Shown here: positions 34,756-45,884 of the stretch, piece by piece
Numbering within the stretch: position 1 is the first letter of the stretch
How the letters are laid out: every line of letters begins with the position of its first letter
Source: Gardnerella swidsinskii
Lineage (GTDB): Bacteria; Actinomycetota; Actinomycetes; Actinomycetales; Bifidobacteriaceae
Assembly (NCBI RefSeq): GCF_003397705.1
Contig: NZ_QJVB01000002.1
Coordinates: 62,001 to 126,000, forward strand
Length of the DNA: 64,000 nucleotides
Direction: 5' to 3'
Made by a program: the position numbers and the translations under genes
Notes under the pieces: generated by a model
The model's database searches: none
What the model was told of the DNA's origin: nothing
The model's input: the letters and a program-made list of their open reading frames with translations, nothing else

Positions 34756-37284
34756 TCACACGTGCGAAACTTGGTAATCGAAGAACACAACTTCACCTTC
34801 ATCTTGCGTTGTATCTAAATCGACAACGCCAGTAATAGCCCAATTATGATCCCCGTCTGAATCGTCGATTATCTGCCGAACTTTCCACGAATGTTCACTC
34901 TTCTCAGGTGAATCATCCAAAATAAACAAGTCGCCACTTCGAGCCTTGGCATCTATTCCAACATACTCGTGCTCGTCGTAGTAATCGTCAAGAACATCAT
35001 TCCACTCGTGAACTCCGTAACCCCAAGCCTTGTCAAGCTCTCCTAAAGTATCCGCATCTTCCAAATCCATAAGCTGCACGCGACGAAACATTGCGTTTCT
35101 AATCAACACAATAAGTCCACGACGATCTTCAACTACAGACTCAGAAGTTCCAGGCGCAGCTGTAGTTACAGCATTAGCTTCAGCGTCCGAACCTCCTGCA
35201 CTCTCCCACTCGTCAACAAGACTTGAATCAATAGAGCGTACAACAAGACGAAGCCACGAAATAATATCGCGCAATTCTTCGTTAAGCATGTCTTCTGGCA
35301 CAGTGCGAGCAAGCGAACGGTAAGCGTCCGAAAGGTAGCGAAGAAGCGTTCCCTCACTTCTAGCAATGCCATAACGAGAAATGTAGCCAGTAAAATCAGA
35401 TGCTGTTTCAACCATGTCTCGAAGTACAGATTTAGGCTTAATCCAGTAGTCGTTTGCCCACGGCACGTCCTTGCGATATTGCGCAAAAGCAGGAGCTAGC
35501 AAATCTTCAAGAGGCTTAGGATAGCTAACTTCAGCTAAGCGTTCCATGCGCTCCTCGTAGTCAATGCCATCGTCTTTCATACCAGCCATTGCAGCATCGC
35601 GAGCTTTGCGCTCTTGAGCACGAAGCACAGGCTTAGGATCATCCAGAGTTGCTTCAACCATAGAAATTACGTCAAGTGCATAGCTTTCAGATTCTGGGTC
35701 AAGAAGTTCCAAAGCGGCAAGCAAGAACGGAGAAAGCGGCTGATCTAGAGCAAAACCCTCTGGCATTGCAACATCAAGCTCATAATCGCAAGAACCGTCC
35801 GCGCGCTCTCTACATTCAATGACTTGAGTATCGAGCAGAGTTTGGAAAATATCGTCGCAACGTTCAAGCAATTTTTCTTTATCTTGCGGCTTTTGCGCGC
35901 TATCTTCAATAAGTTTTTCAACGCGCGCTCTAGCATCTCCACCTTGCGTAACTTCGTTCAAAATCATTGAGTGAGTTACAACCATATGAGGATTCAAAGT
36001 TTCAGGCGCGCTTTCAATAAGCTTAGTAAACGTTGGCTCACCCCAAACTACAAAGCCTTCTGGAGCCTTCTTACGCTTAACTTTTTTAAGCTTTTTAGGG
36101 TCATTACCAGCTTTTGCAATAGCTCGCGCGTTTTCAATCTCAAACTCTGGAGCCTCTGCAACTACTAAGCCTTCGGTATCAAACCCCATCCTGCCTGCAC
36201 GACCTGCAATTTGATGAAACTCGCGAGCGCGAAGTTTACGACTACGATTCCCATCAAATTTTGTAAGAGCTGTAAGCACAACCGAGTGAATTGGCACATT
36301 AATGCCAACGCCGAGAGTGTCTGTGCCGCAAATAACTGGTAGAAGTCCAAGCTGAGCGAGCTGTTCGACAAGCCTACGGTAGCGCGGAAGCATGCCAGCA
36401 TGATGTACGCCTACACCAGTGCGCAGTAGCCTTTGCAAAATTTTGCCGAAACCTGTAGTAAATTTAGTACCTTTAATGGCTTGAGCAATTTTGTCTCGCT
36501 GCTCTTTGCTTGAAACTCCCGTACTTGCGAGCGCTTGCGCTGTTTCAAGAGCCGCGTCTTGCGAAAAATGAACTACGTAAATTGGCGTTAAACCCTTGTT
36601 AAATAAGAGTTCTACAGTTGTTGCAAGCGGTTTATCTGTGTACTCGTATTCGAGCGGGATTGGTCTTGGAGCGTCTGCAATAATATCTACGTTTCTTTTT
36701 GTTGATTTTTCTAAGCGTTCCGCAATATCCGTTACGTCTCCAAGAGTTGCACTCATAAGTAAGAATTGCGTATTTGGAAGTGTAAGCAGCGGAACTTGCC
36801 AAGCCCATCCACGCTCTGGATCACCATAGTAGTGGAATTCGTCCATTGCAACGCAATCAACTTCAGCATTTACGCCTTCACGTAAAGCTTGATTTGCTAA
36901 GATTTCCGCCGTGCAGCAGATTATTGGAGCATCCGCATTAATATGCGAGTCGCCTGTAATCATACCAACGTTGTCACGCCCAAAAATAGCTACTAAATCG
37001 AAGAATTTTTCGGATACGAGAGCTTTAATTGGCGCAGTATAGTAGGAGCGTCTGCCGGTGGCGAGTGCTGTGAAATGCATGCCGAGTGCTACTAGAGATT
37101 TTCCAGAACCTGTTGGAGTGTTTAAAATAACGTGGTCTCCTGCAAGCAAATCCATGATGGATTCTTCTTGATGCGGCCACAAATCTACATGTTTGTTATC
37201 TTTAACCCAATCAACAAATACTTGAAAAATCTCATCTTCGCTAGCATGATGCAAATCGAAAGCTAACTCGCTCAAACCAGCCAT
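34756..37284 (-). CDS. DEAD/DEAH-box helicase with DUF3516
   Basis: An 842-residue superfamily 2 helicase. Motif I is LNTPTGSGKSLVAL near residue 55, motif II is AMDEFHYYGDPE, motif III is LLMSATLGD, and motif VI is HQIAGRAGRMGFDTEG. A GVHHAGMLPRYR block and GTDTLGVGINVPIH fit the Ski2/Mtr4-like group. The C-terminal half is the DUF3516 region, typical of actinobacterial members of about this length. The role is probably RNA or DNA remodelling; no substrate can be named. GGAG precedes the ATG by 6-7 bases. It is 50 bases downstream of cmk-der. Confidence 0.9.
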   Translation of the reverse strand: MAGLSELAFDLHHASEDEIFQVFVDWVKDNKHVDLWPHQEESIMDLLAGDHVILNTPTGSGKSLVALGMHFTALATGRRSYYTAPIKALVSEKFFDLVAIFGRDNVGMITGDSHINADAPIICCTAEILANQALREGVNAEVDCVAMDEFHYYGDPERGWAWQVPLLTLPNTQFLLMSATLGDVTDIAERLEKSTKRNVDIIADAPRPIPLEYEYTDKPLATTVELLFNKGLTPIYVVHFSQDAALETAQALASTGVSSKEQRDKIAQAIKGTKFTTGFGKILQRLLRTGVGVHHAGMLPRYRRLVEQLAQLGLLPVICGTDTLGVGINVPIHSVVLTALTKFDGNRSRKLRAREFHQIAGRAGRMGFDTEGLVVAEAPEFEIENARAIAKAGNDPKKLKKVKRKKAPEGFVVWGEPTFTKLIESAPETLNPHMVVTHSMILNEVTQGGDARARVEKLIEDSAQKPQDKEKLLERCDDIFQTLLDTQVIECRERADGSCDYELDVAMPEGFALDQPLSPFLLAALELLDPESESYALDVISMVEATLDDPKPVLRAQERKARDAAMAGMKDDGIDYEERMERLAEVSYPKPLEDLLAPAFAQYRKDVPWANDYWIKPKSVLRDMVETASDFTGYISRYGIARSEGTLLRYLSDAYRSLARTVPEDMLNEELRDIISWLRLVVRSIDSSLVDEWESAGGSDAEANAVTTAAPGTSESVVEDRRGLIVLIRNAMFRRVQLMDLEDADTLGELDKAWGYGVHEWNDVLDDYYDEHEYVGIDAKARSGDLFILDDSPEKSEHSWKVRQIIDDSDGDHNWAITGVVDLDTTQDEGEVVFFDYQVSHV

Positions 37285-37334
37285 ATACGCTCCTACTTTA
37301 CTTAACCCTAACTTACTTGTGACTTAATCGCGCT

Positions 37335-39539
37335 TTATTTGCGCTTCTTCTTATCTCGTACTTTTACGGAGATTTGAATAGGAGTTCCCTCGAATCCAAA
37401 TTCTTCTCGAAGTGATCGCTCAATAAAGCGACGGTATCCGTGCTCTAAGAAGCCGGTTGTGAATATTACGAAACGCGGAGGACGCGTAGAAGCTTGCGTA
37501 GCAAATAAAATTCGCGCTTGCTTTCCACCTCGCAAAGGATGCGGATGAGCAGACTGAATACGACCTAAGAAAGCGTTGAGCTTGCCTGTAGGAATACGCT
37601 TATCCCAGCTGTCTAAAGCTGTTCGCATAGCGCGCGCAAGACGATTCGTATGCCATCCTGTCTTTGCAGAAAGATTTACGCGCTCAGCCCAAGTTACGCG
37701 CTCAAACTCAGTTTTCCATAAGCGTTCCATGCGCTGTCTGGAAAATTCGTCCATCAAATCCCACTTGTTAAACACAAGTACGATTGCGCGACCTGCATCC
37801 ACAGCCTGGCTCATAACTTTCAAATCCTGCTCTGCAATAGGCTGGGAAGAATCGAAAAGAATCAAAGCAAGTTCCGAGCGTTCAATCGCAGCTTGCGTAC
37901 GAAGTGAAGAATAGTATTCAGCACCCGTAAGCTTGTGCTGCCTGCGCTTAATACCAGCAGTGTCAATAAACAGCCAATCCTCGCCGTCAACTCGCACAAC
38001 CTCATCAACAGGGTCACGAGTAGTTCCAGCCAAATCGTTTACAACAGATCGCTCTTCATGAGCTAAATGATTCAAAAGCGAAGACTTACCAACGTTTGGA
38101 CGACCTACTAAAGCAACTCTGCGAAGTCCTTCTGGAGTTAAGAATCCTGAAGTTTTATTCGCTTTCTTCAAAGAATTGAGAGCTGCATCAAGCAAATCTC
38201 CAACGCCTCTGCCGTGCATTGCAGAAATTCCGTAAGGCTCACCCATTCCGAGCTTCCAAAACTCTGCAGTCAAATACTCGCTTCTAGCATCGTCAACCTT
38301 GTTAACTGCCAGAGTAATAGGCTTACCTGCAGCGCGAAGCATTGAAACAATACGCTCGTCTGTAGCTGTTAAACCAACTTGACCATCTACTAGGAAAATC
38401 ACAGCATCGCTTAAACGCACTGCTACTTGCGCTTGTTGAGCAATAGAAGAATCAATGCCTTCAACATCTGCTTCCCAGCCGCCAGTGTCAACCAGCTTAA
38501 AGTTAGTTCCAGCCCACTCAGCGTCGTAGCTTACGCGATCTCTCGTAACACCTGGAGTATCTTCTACAACAGCTACACGATGACCCAAAATACGATTGAC
38601 AAGCGTTGATTTTCCAACGTTTGGTCGACCTATAATGGCGATTACTCCAACAGCTTTAGAGTCTTTTGCATCGTCTTGACTTACTTCGTCGCCTCGAAGA
38701 AGCGCACGGTCTTCATCGTCAAGATCGTAGCCTTCAAGATTAGCAGCATAGCGGTCGTACTCATCTTGCTCGATAGCAGCGTCAACCATTTCAACAAGAG
38801 CATCGAGAGTCTGCTCAAAAGTCAAATCAGAATTATCTAGCGTTGTAACACCGTCTGCTGCTTGAAGAAAATGCGTAACTTTAGCATCTTTAGCGTCACG
38901 AGCGTGAATATCGTCTTCTTCAGATTCATTATTTTTAGATTCATTATTTTGCAAATTTTCTTGCGCAATATTCTGCTTGTTTCTGCGAGCTTGACGCACT
39001 TCTTCGCGTGCAGTAAGAAGCACTCGAACTTGAGCATTAGGAGCAACAACAGTAGTAATATCGCGTCCTTCTGCAACTATTCCCTCTCCGCCTGAGAAAG
39101 AATCTTCATCTGACTCTGAAGCAATATACGCACGCTGAGCAGCAATAAGCATACGGCGAACTGCAGGAATCGAAGATACAGTAGACACATGCGAAGAAAC
39201 TTCGCTGGAACGCAATTCTTCGCTAATATCCTCACCTTCAACAGTCACTACAGGATTCTTAGGATCAACACTAAAGTCAGCGTCACTTTCAGTAAATAAG
39301 ACTCCAACAGCTTCAATGATTTGATTAAAACGTTCAGTATCCGCTGGATTTACAGGATTTCCTTCTTCATCCAATTCAAGCTTCGTGCTTAAGTCAATAC
39401 CTTGTTTCAAGCACCACCAAGCAGCAGCTCTATACATTGCACCCGTATCTAAATACGCAAAACCGTAGTATTGTGCTAAAGCACGAGAAGTAGAAGACTT
39501 ACCTACTCCTGCTGGTCCATCAATTGCTACACAAATCAC
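37335..39539 (-). CDS. cmk-der: Fused cytidylate kinase and GTPase Der
   Basis: A 734-residue two-enzyme fusion. The N-terminal ~275 residues are CMP kinase: [30 protein letters not shown] and [12 protein letters not shown], with a hydrophilic Asn/Glu-rich insert in the lid ([20 protein letters not shown]). The C-terminal ~440 residues are Der (EngA) with two GTPase domains, [16 protein letters not shown] / DTGGWE / NKVDD and [16 protein letters not shown] / DTAGIK / NKWD, and a KH-like end. CMP kinase makes CDP for nucleotide synthesis; Der matures the 50S subunit. The fusion is typical of Bifidobacteriaceae and some other Actinobacteria. The start is a GTG at 39539 overlapping the pseudouridine synthase stop (GTGA), with AGGAGG 8 bases upstream. 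Confidence 0.96.
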   Translation of the reverse strand: MICVAIDGPAGVGKSSTSRALAQYYGFAYLDTGAMYRAAAWWCLKQGIDLSTKLELDEEGNPVNPADTERFNQIIEAVGVLFTESDADFSVDPKNPVVTVEGEDISEELRSSEVSSHVSTVSSIPAVRRMLIAAQRAYIASESDEDSFSGGEGIVAEGRDITTVVAPNAQVRVLLTAREEVRQARRNKQNIAQENLQNNESKNNESEEDDIHARDAKDAKVTHFLQAADGVTTLDNSDLTFEQTLDALVEMVDAAIEQDEYDRYAANLEGYDLDDEDRALLRGDEVSQDDAKDSKAVGVIAIIGRPNVGKSTLVNRILGHRVAVVEDTPGVTRDRVSYDAEWAGTNFKLVDTGGWEADVEGIDSSIAQQAQVAVRLSDAVIFLVDGQVGLTATDERIVSMLRAAGKPITLAVNKVDDARSEYLTAEFWKLGMGEPYGISAMHGRGVGDLLDAALNSLKKANKTSGFLTPEGLRRVALVGRPNVGKSSLLNHLAHEERSVVNDLAGTTRDPVDEVVRVDGEDWLFIDTAGIKRRQHKLTGAEYYSSLRTQAAIERSELALILFDSSQPIAEQDLKVMSQAVDAGRAIVLVFNKWDLMDEFSRQRMERLWKTEFERVTWAERVNLSAKTGWHTNRLARAMRTALDSWDKRIPTGKLNAFLGRIQSAHPHPLRGGKQARILFATQASTRPPRFVIFTTGFLEHGYRRFIERSLREEFGFEGTPIQISVKVRDKKKRK

Positions 39540-40309
39540 AGGCCAACCTCCTTAGAAAGCGAACGCACTTCTGTTTGAGAAAGCACGCGATACGATCCAG
39601 CTTTTAAGTCACCCAATTTAATAGGGCCAATTTGCGTACGAACAAGACGCTTTACAGGGTATCCTACGGCTCCAAAAATCCTGCGAACAATACGATTTTT
39701 GCCAGAATGCAACACAACTTTTACCATGGTTGTGTCGTGATTCTGGTCGATTATTGCGCAGCGGTCGAGCTTAATCCAACCATCTTCAAGATTCACGCCT
39801 TGCGAAACCAAGCGGCGGCAAACCATACCGTTGATTTTGCCTTCAACAGTTGCAATATAAGTTTTCTCAACCTCATACTTTGGGTGCATTACGTGCTGGC
39901 TTAGCTCGCCATCGTTGGTCATTAAAATAAGACCTTCAGAATCGTAATCCAAGCGTCCCATGTGGAAAATTCGCTCGTACTTGTCTCCAACAATATCTCT
40001 TAAAGTAAAGCGACCTTTTGGATCGTCCATTGCGCTAAGAACTCGCTTAGGCTTATGCAATGCGAGCGTTACTAGCTTTGTGTTGAACTTTACGCGAGAT
40101 CCATCAACGCGCACTTTTTGACGTTTTGGATCTACTCGAGTACCAAGTGTTGTAACCAATTCGTCGTCTACTTCAACACGCCCGTCAAGAATAATCTCTT
40201 CACACTTGCGTCTTGAACCAAATCCAGCTTCAGCAAGCAGCTTCTGCAGTCGAATGGCGTTCTTGTCATCTGAATGCGCCTGATTGGCGCGGGAATATGC
40301 GTTTGGCAT
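39536..40309 (-). CDS. rRNA pseudouridine synthase (RluB/RsuA family)
   Basis: A 257-residue enzyme. An S4 RNA-binding domain occupies about residues 18-70 ([20 protein letters not shown]). The catalytic domain carries the aspartate in [20 protein letters not shown] and ends with [20 protein letters not shown] and [14 protein letters not shown]. Family members isomerise a uridine in 23S (RluB) or 16S (RsuA) rRNA; placement before cmk-der is usual for RluB-type proteins. I chose the ATG at 40309 with GGGAGA close upstream; a longer frame to 40390 reads through the intergenic region. Confidence 0.92.
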   Translation of the reverse strand: MPNAYSRANQAHSDDKNAIRLQKLLAEAGFGSRRKCEEIILDGRVEVDDELVTTLGTRVDPKRQKVRVDGSRVKFNTKLVTLALHKPKRVLSAMDDPKGRFTLRDIVGDKYERIFHMGRLDYDSEGLILMTNDGELSQHVMHPKYEVEKTYIATVEGKINGMVCRRLVSQGVNLEDGWIKLDRCAIIDQNHDTTMVKVVLHSGKNRIVRRIFGAVGYPVKRLVRTQIGPIKLGDLKAGSYRVLSQTEVRSLSKEVGL

Positions 40310-40556
40310 CGTTCTCCCAACGTGACCTAAAGAATTACATACATACTTGCGCCAGAATTTACTTAAGAATACGCAATATAAGCAATTCATTACTCATTAA
40401 CTTACTAAATTTATGTGGCAATTTATTAAATTTGCAATAAATCAAAAAACACCACATCTTCCTATGTTACCGTATGGCATAGCCGTGATAATATAGCCTA
40501 GGTTTCATTGTGTTGCAATCATTAACAAAGCGGCACAACTAAAATTAAGGAAAGTT

Positions 40557-41528
40557 ATGATTAAAACTACAGATACACCGTGCAGCACAACTAAAACTGC
40601 TGCGCCACTTATTGTTCGTATTGGTACTGAATTTATTGCTACAGCTTTAGCGATGTTCGTTGTTTACACTTTTTATTCTCTTACTACCGTAATGTACGGA
40701 ATCAACGTTTTAATGATTGCTGCCGGCACTGGTATCGCTTATGCTGCAGCGACATATATTGCATCTAAAGTTTCTGGAGGCCACCTTAACCCTGCAGTAA
40801 CAGTTGCTTCGATGCTTACTGGACGCACTTCATACACTGCAGGATTATGCTACATTGTTGCCCAAGTTCTTGGTGCTATTGCAGCTGCAGGATTGTTCAT
40901 TCTTATTATTCCTCAGCAGAATTCAAGCATTAATCCATCACAAGTTGGCCAAGGCTCAGGTTTTGACAAAAAGTATTGGTTTGTTTCAATAGTAAACGGA
41001 TTCGAAAAGGCATCTCTTTCTGCACGTCAACTAAAAGAAATAAACTTGTCTTTCGGAATAGTATCTGCGTTATTAGTTGAAGTTATTGCTGTTATTTTGA
41101 TTGTTGCCACTGCATTGCGCAGCACAGACCATGAAGGTAATACTAAATGCGGTTATGCAACACACATCGGTATTGCATACGCAGCTGGCGCTTTCATTAC
41201 ATATCAAATTACAGGAGCTGGTTTGAATCCTGCTCGTTCTACCGGCATTGCATTATTCGCAAACTCTCATGATTTGGAAGTTAAACCACTAAGTCAATTG
41301 TGGGTATTCTGGATTGCTCCAATTTTTGCTGCAGCGCTTGTTAGCCTAGTTTTGCTATTAACAAAGCTTCTTTCAAACTCAGCACAAAAACCTGCTGTAT
41401 CAAATGAAACAAATCCTGCACCAATACAAAACTTTGCAGACACAAAAGCAGATGCTCCTGTAGCACCAGATATGAGCTATGAATACGTTCAAAACGTATC
41501 TGACAATAACGTTGCGAACAATCTTTAA
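40557..41528 (+). CDS. MIP family channel (aquaporin/glycerol facilitator)
   Basis: A 323-residue membrane channel with about six full helices and two half-helices. Both pore motifs are present: GGHLNPAVTVASML (first NPA) and GAGLNPARSTGI (second NPA with the selectivity-filter Arg). The loop between helices 3 and 4 is longer than usual, and a ~55-residue hydrophilic C-terminal tail rich in Ala, Asn and Pro follows the last helix. Substrate (water, glycerol or another small solute) cannot be fixed from these residues alone. AAGGAAAG precedes the ATG. It diverges from the pseudouridine synthase across a ~250-base gap. Confidence 0.92.
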   Translation: MIKTTDTPCSTTKTAAPLIVRIGTEFIATALAMFVVYTFYSLTTVMYGINVLMIAAGTGIAYAAATYIASKVSGGHLNPAVTVASMLTGRTSYTAGLCYIVAQVLGAIAAAGLFILIIPQQNSSINPSQVGQGSGFDKKYWFVSIVNGFEKASLSARQLKEINLSFGIVSALLVEVIAVILIVATALRSTDHEGNTKCGYATHIGIAYAAGAFITYQITGAGLNPARSTGIALFANSHDLEVKPLSQLWVFWIAPIFAAALVSLVLLLTKLLSNSAQKPAVSNETNPAPIQNFADTKADAPVAPDMSYEYVQNVSDNNVANNL

Positions 41529-41536
41529 GAATAAAA

Positions 41537-41854
41537 TTATAGCAAAAATATAATTGAAGCGTATGTTATAAGCAAACCTATGCCGAGCGTAATACTGATG
41601 AAAGAATCAAAGCCAACTGAGCGAACTTTCCAAGGGCTACGCTGACGCATAATTAAGCGCATAACTCCTAGAAGTACAGCCGTCACAGAAATAACAACTG
41701 TGGCGGCTTTTACATATCCTATAAATGCCAATAATGCGCAAAGTCCAATAATAATTGCTACAATCCATTCAGCATAAGGTTTACCCTCACGTTTTTCCGA
41801 CACGTACGGATGTTCCGTTTTAGTGCTTCTAGTCTGATGCTCACTATCTGTCAT
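41537..41854 (-). CDS. DUF3017 family membrane protein
   Basis: A 105-residue protein with a charged N-terminal ~30 residues and three hydrophobic helices at about 32-48, 50-68 and 85-104. Between the second and third lies the conserved-looking RLIMRQRSPWKVRSVGFDS, which fits actinobacterial DUF3017, a family of unknown function. I chose the ATG at 41854 after a weak AGG-containing site. A frame reaching 41950 would run into the purH terminator stem. It converges with the MIP channel gene. Confidence 0.7.
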   Translation of the reverse strand: MTDSEHQTRSTKTEHPYVSEKREGKPYAEWIVAIIIGLCALLAFIGYVKAATVVISVTAVLLGVMRLIMRQRSPWKVRSVGFDSFISITLGIGLLITYASIIFLL

Positions 41855-41914
41855 ACTTGTATCATACCTGCTCCGCGATAAGAAAACATGAGTTGTTTTA
41901 GGCACTAACACAAA

Positions 41915-41947
41915 GATGCAGCGCTTGAAGTACACAAACGCTGCATC
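41915..41947 (-). terminator. Terminator after purH
   Basis: A perfect 9-bp stem, GATGCAGCG with CGCTGCATC, with a 15-base loop. On the minus strand it is followed by TTTGTGTTAG. It lies 49 bases after the purH stop. Confidence 0.72.
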
Positions 41948-41995
41948 CATAATATTGATTAATTTATTTGTCTATGAATCTTAGCTAAAGCAATT

Positions 41996-43666
41996 TTAGT
42001 GGAAGAAGTGACGAGTACCGGTAGTGTACATCGTTACACCAGCTTTGCGCGCAGCTTCGAACACTTCTTCGTCGCGAATAGAGCCACCAGGCTGCACGAT
42101 TGCGCGAACGCCAGCTTCAATCAAAATTTGCGGACCGTCAGCGAATGGGAAGAAAGCATCCGAAGCCGCAACAGCTCCACGAGCACGTTCAGCACCATCA
42201 GCCAAAGTATTCGCACGTTCAACAGCCAAATGGCACGAATCCACGCGATTAACCTGCCCCATACCAATGCCAACAGTAGCATTATCATGCGCAAGTAGAA
42301 TTGCGTTAGACTTTACACAACGAAGCGAACGCCAGGCAAATTGCAAATCGCGCAAAGTATCAGCATCAGCAGGATCTCCAGAAACAAGCGTCCAGTTTTC
42401 AGGATTATCACCAACTGCATCAATCTTATCTGCAGATTGAACTAAAGCACCACCGTCAATAGGATGAACTTGCAAATCCAAAACTGGCGGAGTTGCAACC
42501 TTTAGAATACGAAGATTCTTTTTCTTAGTGCGAAGCAATTCCAAAGCTTCAGGCTCATAGTCTGGAGCCACAATAACTTCCGTGAAAATTGGGCGCACGC
42601 TTTCTGCCATTTCCAAAGTGACTGTAGTGTTTGCAGCAATCACACCGCCGTAAGCACTTACAGGATCGCAAGCGTGAGCTTTTTTGTGCGCTTCTGCTGC
42701 AGTTGCGCCTATTGCCAAGCCGCAAGGATTATTATGCTTGCAAACAGCAACTGCAATTTGTGGAGCAAAATCCCAAACCGCACGCCAAGCAGCATCCGCA
42801 TCCACATAATTGTTGTAGCTCATAGGTTTTCCGCCAAGAAGCTCAGCCTGAGCCAAACCACCCTTATGCAAAGGATCTAAATACAATCCTGCTTGCTGAT
42901 GAGGATTCTCACCATATCGAAGCGTATGCTCTAAACTCCAAGTGCGCGTGTAGTTTGCAGGAAGCTCCACAGCTACAGCATTTTGACTATCTTCTTCATC
43001 ATTTGTGTTCAAAGTTTCAGGCTTCTGCCATGCTTTACTTGTCCACTCAAATATAGAAGCATCGTAAGCTGCTGTATGAGCAAATGCTTTACCAGCCAAA
43101 TATTCGCGCTCTTGCAAATTAAAGCCTTCACCTGAAACGATTCTATTAGCTAAAAGCTGGTAATCTGCAGGATCTGTAATAACGGCAACAGACTTATGAT
43201 TCTTTGCTGCAGCACGAATCATAGAAGGTCCACCAATATCAATTTTTTCAATAATTGCGTCACTATCAGCACCGCTCATTACAGTGTCTACGAACGGATA
43301 CAAATTAACTACTACAGCATCAAACGGCTTTATGTTTAGCTTTTCAAGTTGCTTTACATGATCAGCATTACTCATATCTGCAAGAATTCCAGCGTGAATA
43401 TGCGGATCTAAAGTCTTCACTCTTCCATCAAGACTTTCTGGGAAACCAGTAATGTCAGAAACTTCAATAACATGAACGCCAAGTTCCGCCAATTTAGCAG
43501 CAGTAGAGCCGGTTGAAACTACTTCAGTATCAGCCTTTCTAAATGCTTCAGCTAATATTTCAAGTCCTTCTTTATGAAAAACTGAAACAAGAACTCTACG
43601 AATTTGCTTTTCACCTGTGGTTATCAGCACATTTGCGTTTGATTCTTTGCTCTGTGTCTGTTGCAC
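41996..43666 (-). CDS. purH: Bifunctional AICAR transformylase/IMP cyclohydrolase
   Basis: About 556 residues performing the last two steps of IMP synthesis. The N-terminal IMP cyclohydrolase (MGS-like) domain shows [44 protein letters not shown] and VVNLYPF. The AICAR transformylase domain has [26 protein letters not shown] (with the KHNNPCG catalytic region), [10 protein letters not shown] and [10 protein letters not shown]. The best start is a GTG at 43666 with GGAAGG about 6 bases upstream; a TTG 6 codons earlier is an alternative. It directly follows perM, an arrangement shared with mycobacteria (perM-purN-purH, without purN here). Confidence 0.96.
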   Translation of the reverse strand: MQQTQSKESNANVLITTGEKQIRRVLVSVFHKEGLEILAEAFRKADTEVVSTGSTAAKLAELGVHVIEVSDITGFPESLDGRVKTLDPHIHAGILADMSNADHVKQLEKLNIKPFDAVVVNLYPFVDTVMSGADSDAIIEKIDIGGPSMIRAAAKNHKSVAVITDPADYQLLANRIVSGEGFNLQEREYLAGKAFAHTAAYDASIFEWTSKAWQKPETLNTNDEEDSQNAVAVELPANYTRTWSLEHTLRYGENPHQQAGLYLDPLHKGGLAQAELLGGKPMSYNNYVDADAAWRAVWDFAPQIAVAVCKHNNPCGLAIGATAAEAHKKAHACDPVSAYGGVIAANTTVTLEMAESVRPIFTEVIVAPDYEPEALELLRTKKKNLRILKVATPPVLDLQVHPIDGGALVQSADKIDAVGDNPENWTLVSGDPADADTLRDLQFAWRSLRCVKSNAILLAHDNATVGIGMGQVNRVDSCHLAVERANTLADGAERARGAVAASDAFFPFADGPQILIEAGVRAIVQPGGSIRDEEVFEAARKAGVTMYTTGTRHFFH

Positions 43667-43699
43667 GGCGGCCTTCCTTCCCAAAATAGTAGTGAGGAA

Positions 43700-45073
43700 T
43701 TATTTTCTTTTAGCCTTCGATGAAACCGTCCTAGGAGCGGCTTTTTTCAAAGGCAAAGGTTGATTATTTTTATTACTAGCCTTATTTTCGATTAATTCTG
43801 CAAATTTTACAGGTTTATTCGACTTACTAGCAGCAATAAGATTTAAGCAATATCTCGCACCACAAATAAGTAGAATACTAAAAATTGAAATAACCAATGC
43901 TACAGCAGAAGCGTATAGAGTAAGATGACCAACAGCTCTAGTACTTTCAATAATGTCAACTCCAATATAAGAAAGTCGACATTCCCCTAATGAACCATTT
44001 GCTATTGAAAAAACAACAGTCCACATAATTGTAATTAAAGCGGATACGCCAACACTATCAGTTGCAGCTTCTATAGCGTTCAACATAAAAGACTCACGCT
44101 CAGTTTTATCAATAATATTTTTTATGCGCAAGCCACAGCCGCTTTTATGCAATAAAGCTACAAGCATTACAATAAAGCATAAAGTTGGAACTATAGAGTA
44201 AAAAACAGTGCGATGCACAACGTCAATAACAGCATCAGGAAATATTCCAAAAACCGGAATAGGCGGCAAAGATTTACGTTGAGAAACTGTTAAAGTAAAT
44301 TGTGCAACAGATCCAATATTAAATCCAGATCCACAAATCCAAGATAATGCCCAAATAGCAACATTAGGCAACCAAACTAAGCAAGCAATAGTTGTAAGAA
44401 TACGCGAACCATTTTGCATGCCTAGTTTATTGAAATATGAATTAACATAACCAAAATTTGTACAAGCCCAAACCACAACAGTTATTAGTGCAACAAAAGC
44501 ATATAAACCAAACAAAATTACCGCAGTTCGCTTAGTAATACGAATATTTTTTTGAATATACTCAGGACATATTTGCTTATAACGCTGCTTAGCAGATACA
44601 AACAGTGAGCTGCTTGGAAAAACCGCTATAAGTAACGAAATTAAATAAACACAAGAAGATTTACAAGCAACAATAAAAGTAGAATCAAGTAAAGTAACAT
44701 GCGTATTTTGAGAAAGTATCGCATTAATAGCAGCCCAGACTACAAGCCCAGTAAAATATGCTATATTCCCACCTTTAATACGACGAATTAAGCATACAAG
44801 CGTTGAAATAAGTAGAAAAGTAAGGCCTAAAGGAATAATCGTAAGAATGCAATTTCCAAAAGTAAGACCCACGCCTTGAGCAAACATAAACACAGCCCAA
44901 GTCATAGACATTGCAGATTCAGAAAGATTACCTGTTCCTTCTTCGATAGAAACCACAAGAAGTGTGAGAGATAAGAAAAGACCTATCGTAAGAGAAAAAA
45001 TAAGAATAACAATAACAGGAGTTATTACACCTTTAGACATGTTTATTAAGGATGACTTAAGCTTTTCAACCAT
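43700..45073 (-). CDS. perM: PerM-like membrane protein (DUF6350)
   Basis: A 457-residue integral membrane protein with about ten to twelve helices and a basic, Lys-rich C-terminal tail (KNNQPLPLKKAAPRTVSSKA). It resembles the DUF6350 family, named PerM in Mycobacterium tuberculosis, where it stabilises the divisome protein FtsB and lies beside purN-purH. The same neighbourhood, immediately upstream of purH, supports the call. No enzymatic motif is visible. The ATG at 45073 has AAAGGAAAAGG upstream; a frame 12 codons longer lacks a ribosome site. Confidence 0.78.
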   Translation of the reverse strand: MVEKLKSSLINMSKGVITPVIVILIFSLTIGLFLSLTLLVVSIEEGTGNLSESAMSMTWAVFMFAQGVGLTFGNCILTIIPLGLTFLLISTLVCLIRRIKGGNIAYFTGLVVWAAINAILSQNTHVTLLDSTFIVACKSSCVYLISLLIAVFPSSSLFVSAKQRYKQICPEYIQKNIRITKRTAVILFGLYAFVALITVVVWACTNFGYVNSYFNKLGMQNGSRILTTIACLVWLPNVAIWALSWICGSGFNIGSVAQFTLTVSQRKSLPPIPVFGIFPDAVIDVVHRTVFYSIVPTLCFIVMLVALLHKSGCGLRIKNIIDKTERESFMLNAIEAATDSVGVSALITIMWTVVFSIANGSLGECRLSYIGVDIIESTRAVGHLTLYASAVALVISIFSILLICGARYCLNLIAASKSNKPVKFAELIENKASNKNNQPLPLKKAAPRTVSSKAKRK

Positions 45074-45162
45074 GCCTTTTCCTTTCAATTCTTTTAGGTG
45101 CAAAACCAATATATTGTTTTAAATAGGATATTACTTTAATAATAAGCGATAATAATAAACTT

Positions 45163-45744
45163 TTAAGCTGGCATAGTAATTAAACTGCTGCAAGGATAAT
45201 CGCATAATTCACTCATTCCACTAATACCAGTAAGTTCAATAACAAAACTAAAACCTGCAACTATTCCTTGAGCGCGCTTGACAATATTTGCAGCAGCTTT
45301 TGCAGTGCCTCCAGTTGCAATAAGATCGTCAACAATAAGCACACGTTGACCTGGCTTAATAGCGTCGCTTTCAATTTCAATACTTGCCTGACCATACTCA
45401 AGCATGTATGACTCAGTAATAACTGGAGGAGGTAGCTTACCAGCTTTACGAATAGCAAGAAAACCTTTGCCTAACCGAGATGCCAATAATGGTCCAAAAA
45501 GAAAGCCTCGAGCTTCAAGCCCAGCAATCAAATCAATTGAATCAGCTGGCACAGGCAAGGCATCAATCAAAGAATCAATAAGAATTCGCGAAGAGCGCGC
45601 ATTTGAAAATATAGGAAGAAAATCACGGAATATAATACTAGGATTGGGGAATCCTGGAACGGTACGAATCAAAGAAGCAAGATAAGCGGCATCATCGTTG
45701 CTTACTGTTTTCAACGTTTTCACTGTAATATCCGTTGCTGTCAT
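45163..45744 (-). CDS. apt: Adenine phosphoribosyltransferase
   Basis: A 193-residue purine salvage enzyme that joins adenine with PRPP to give AMP. The PRPP loop is VLIVDDLIATGGTAKAAANI near residue 130. The N-terminal half has LIRTVPGFPNPSIIFRDFLP and the adenine-side block IAGLEARGFLFGPLLASRLG. I chose the ATG at 45744 with AGGA a few bases upstream. A 31-codon longer frame would run through an intergenic hairpin. It lies between yajC and perM-purH. Confidence 0.94.
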   Translation of the reverse strand: MTATDITVKTLKTVSNDDAAYLASLIRTVPGFPNPSIIFRDFLPIFSNARSSRILIDSLIDALPVPADSIDLIAGLEARGFLFGPLLASRLGKGFLAIRKAGKLPPPVITESYMLEYGQASIEIESDAIKPGQRVLIVDDLIATGGTAKAAANIVKRAQGIVAGFSFVIELTGISGMSELCDYPCSSLITMPA

Positions 45745-45808
45745 AATCCTAACGTTCTTTTCTTCACAAGACTTGTTATTGGAATATGGAAAGAATGTCA
45801 CATATTCG

Positions 45809-45845
45809 CGTGATGCGTGAGACATGTGCTGACTCACACATCACG
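45809..45845 (-). other. Hairpin between yajC and apt
   Basis: CGTGATGCGTGAG (45809-45821) pairs with CTCACACATCACG (45833-45845) with one mismatch. It follows the yajC stop by 39 bases and has no T-tract on the minus strand. A partial terminator or RNA-stability element is likely; its position supports the shorter apt start. Confidence 0.55.
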
Positions 45846-45884
45846 ACTTAAGTATTAAATTATAAATTTATGAGATAAAAGTTA

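Noticed and set aside
45745..45837. Longer apt start at 45837
   Set aside because: The extra 31 codons run through an intergenic inverted repeat and do not match the Apt family.
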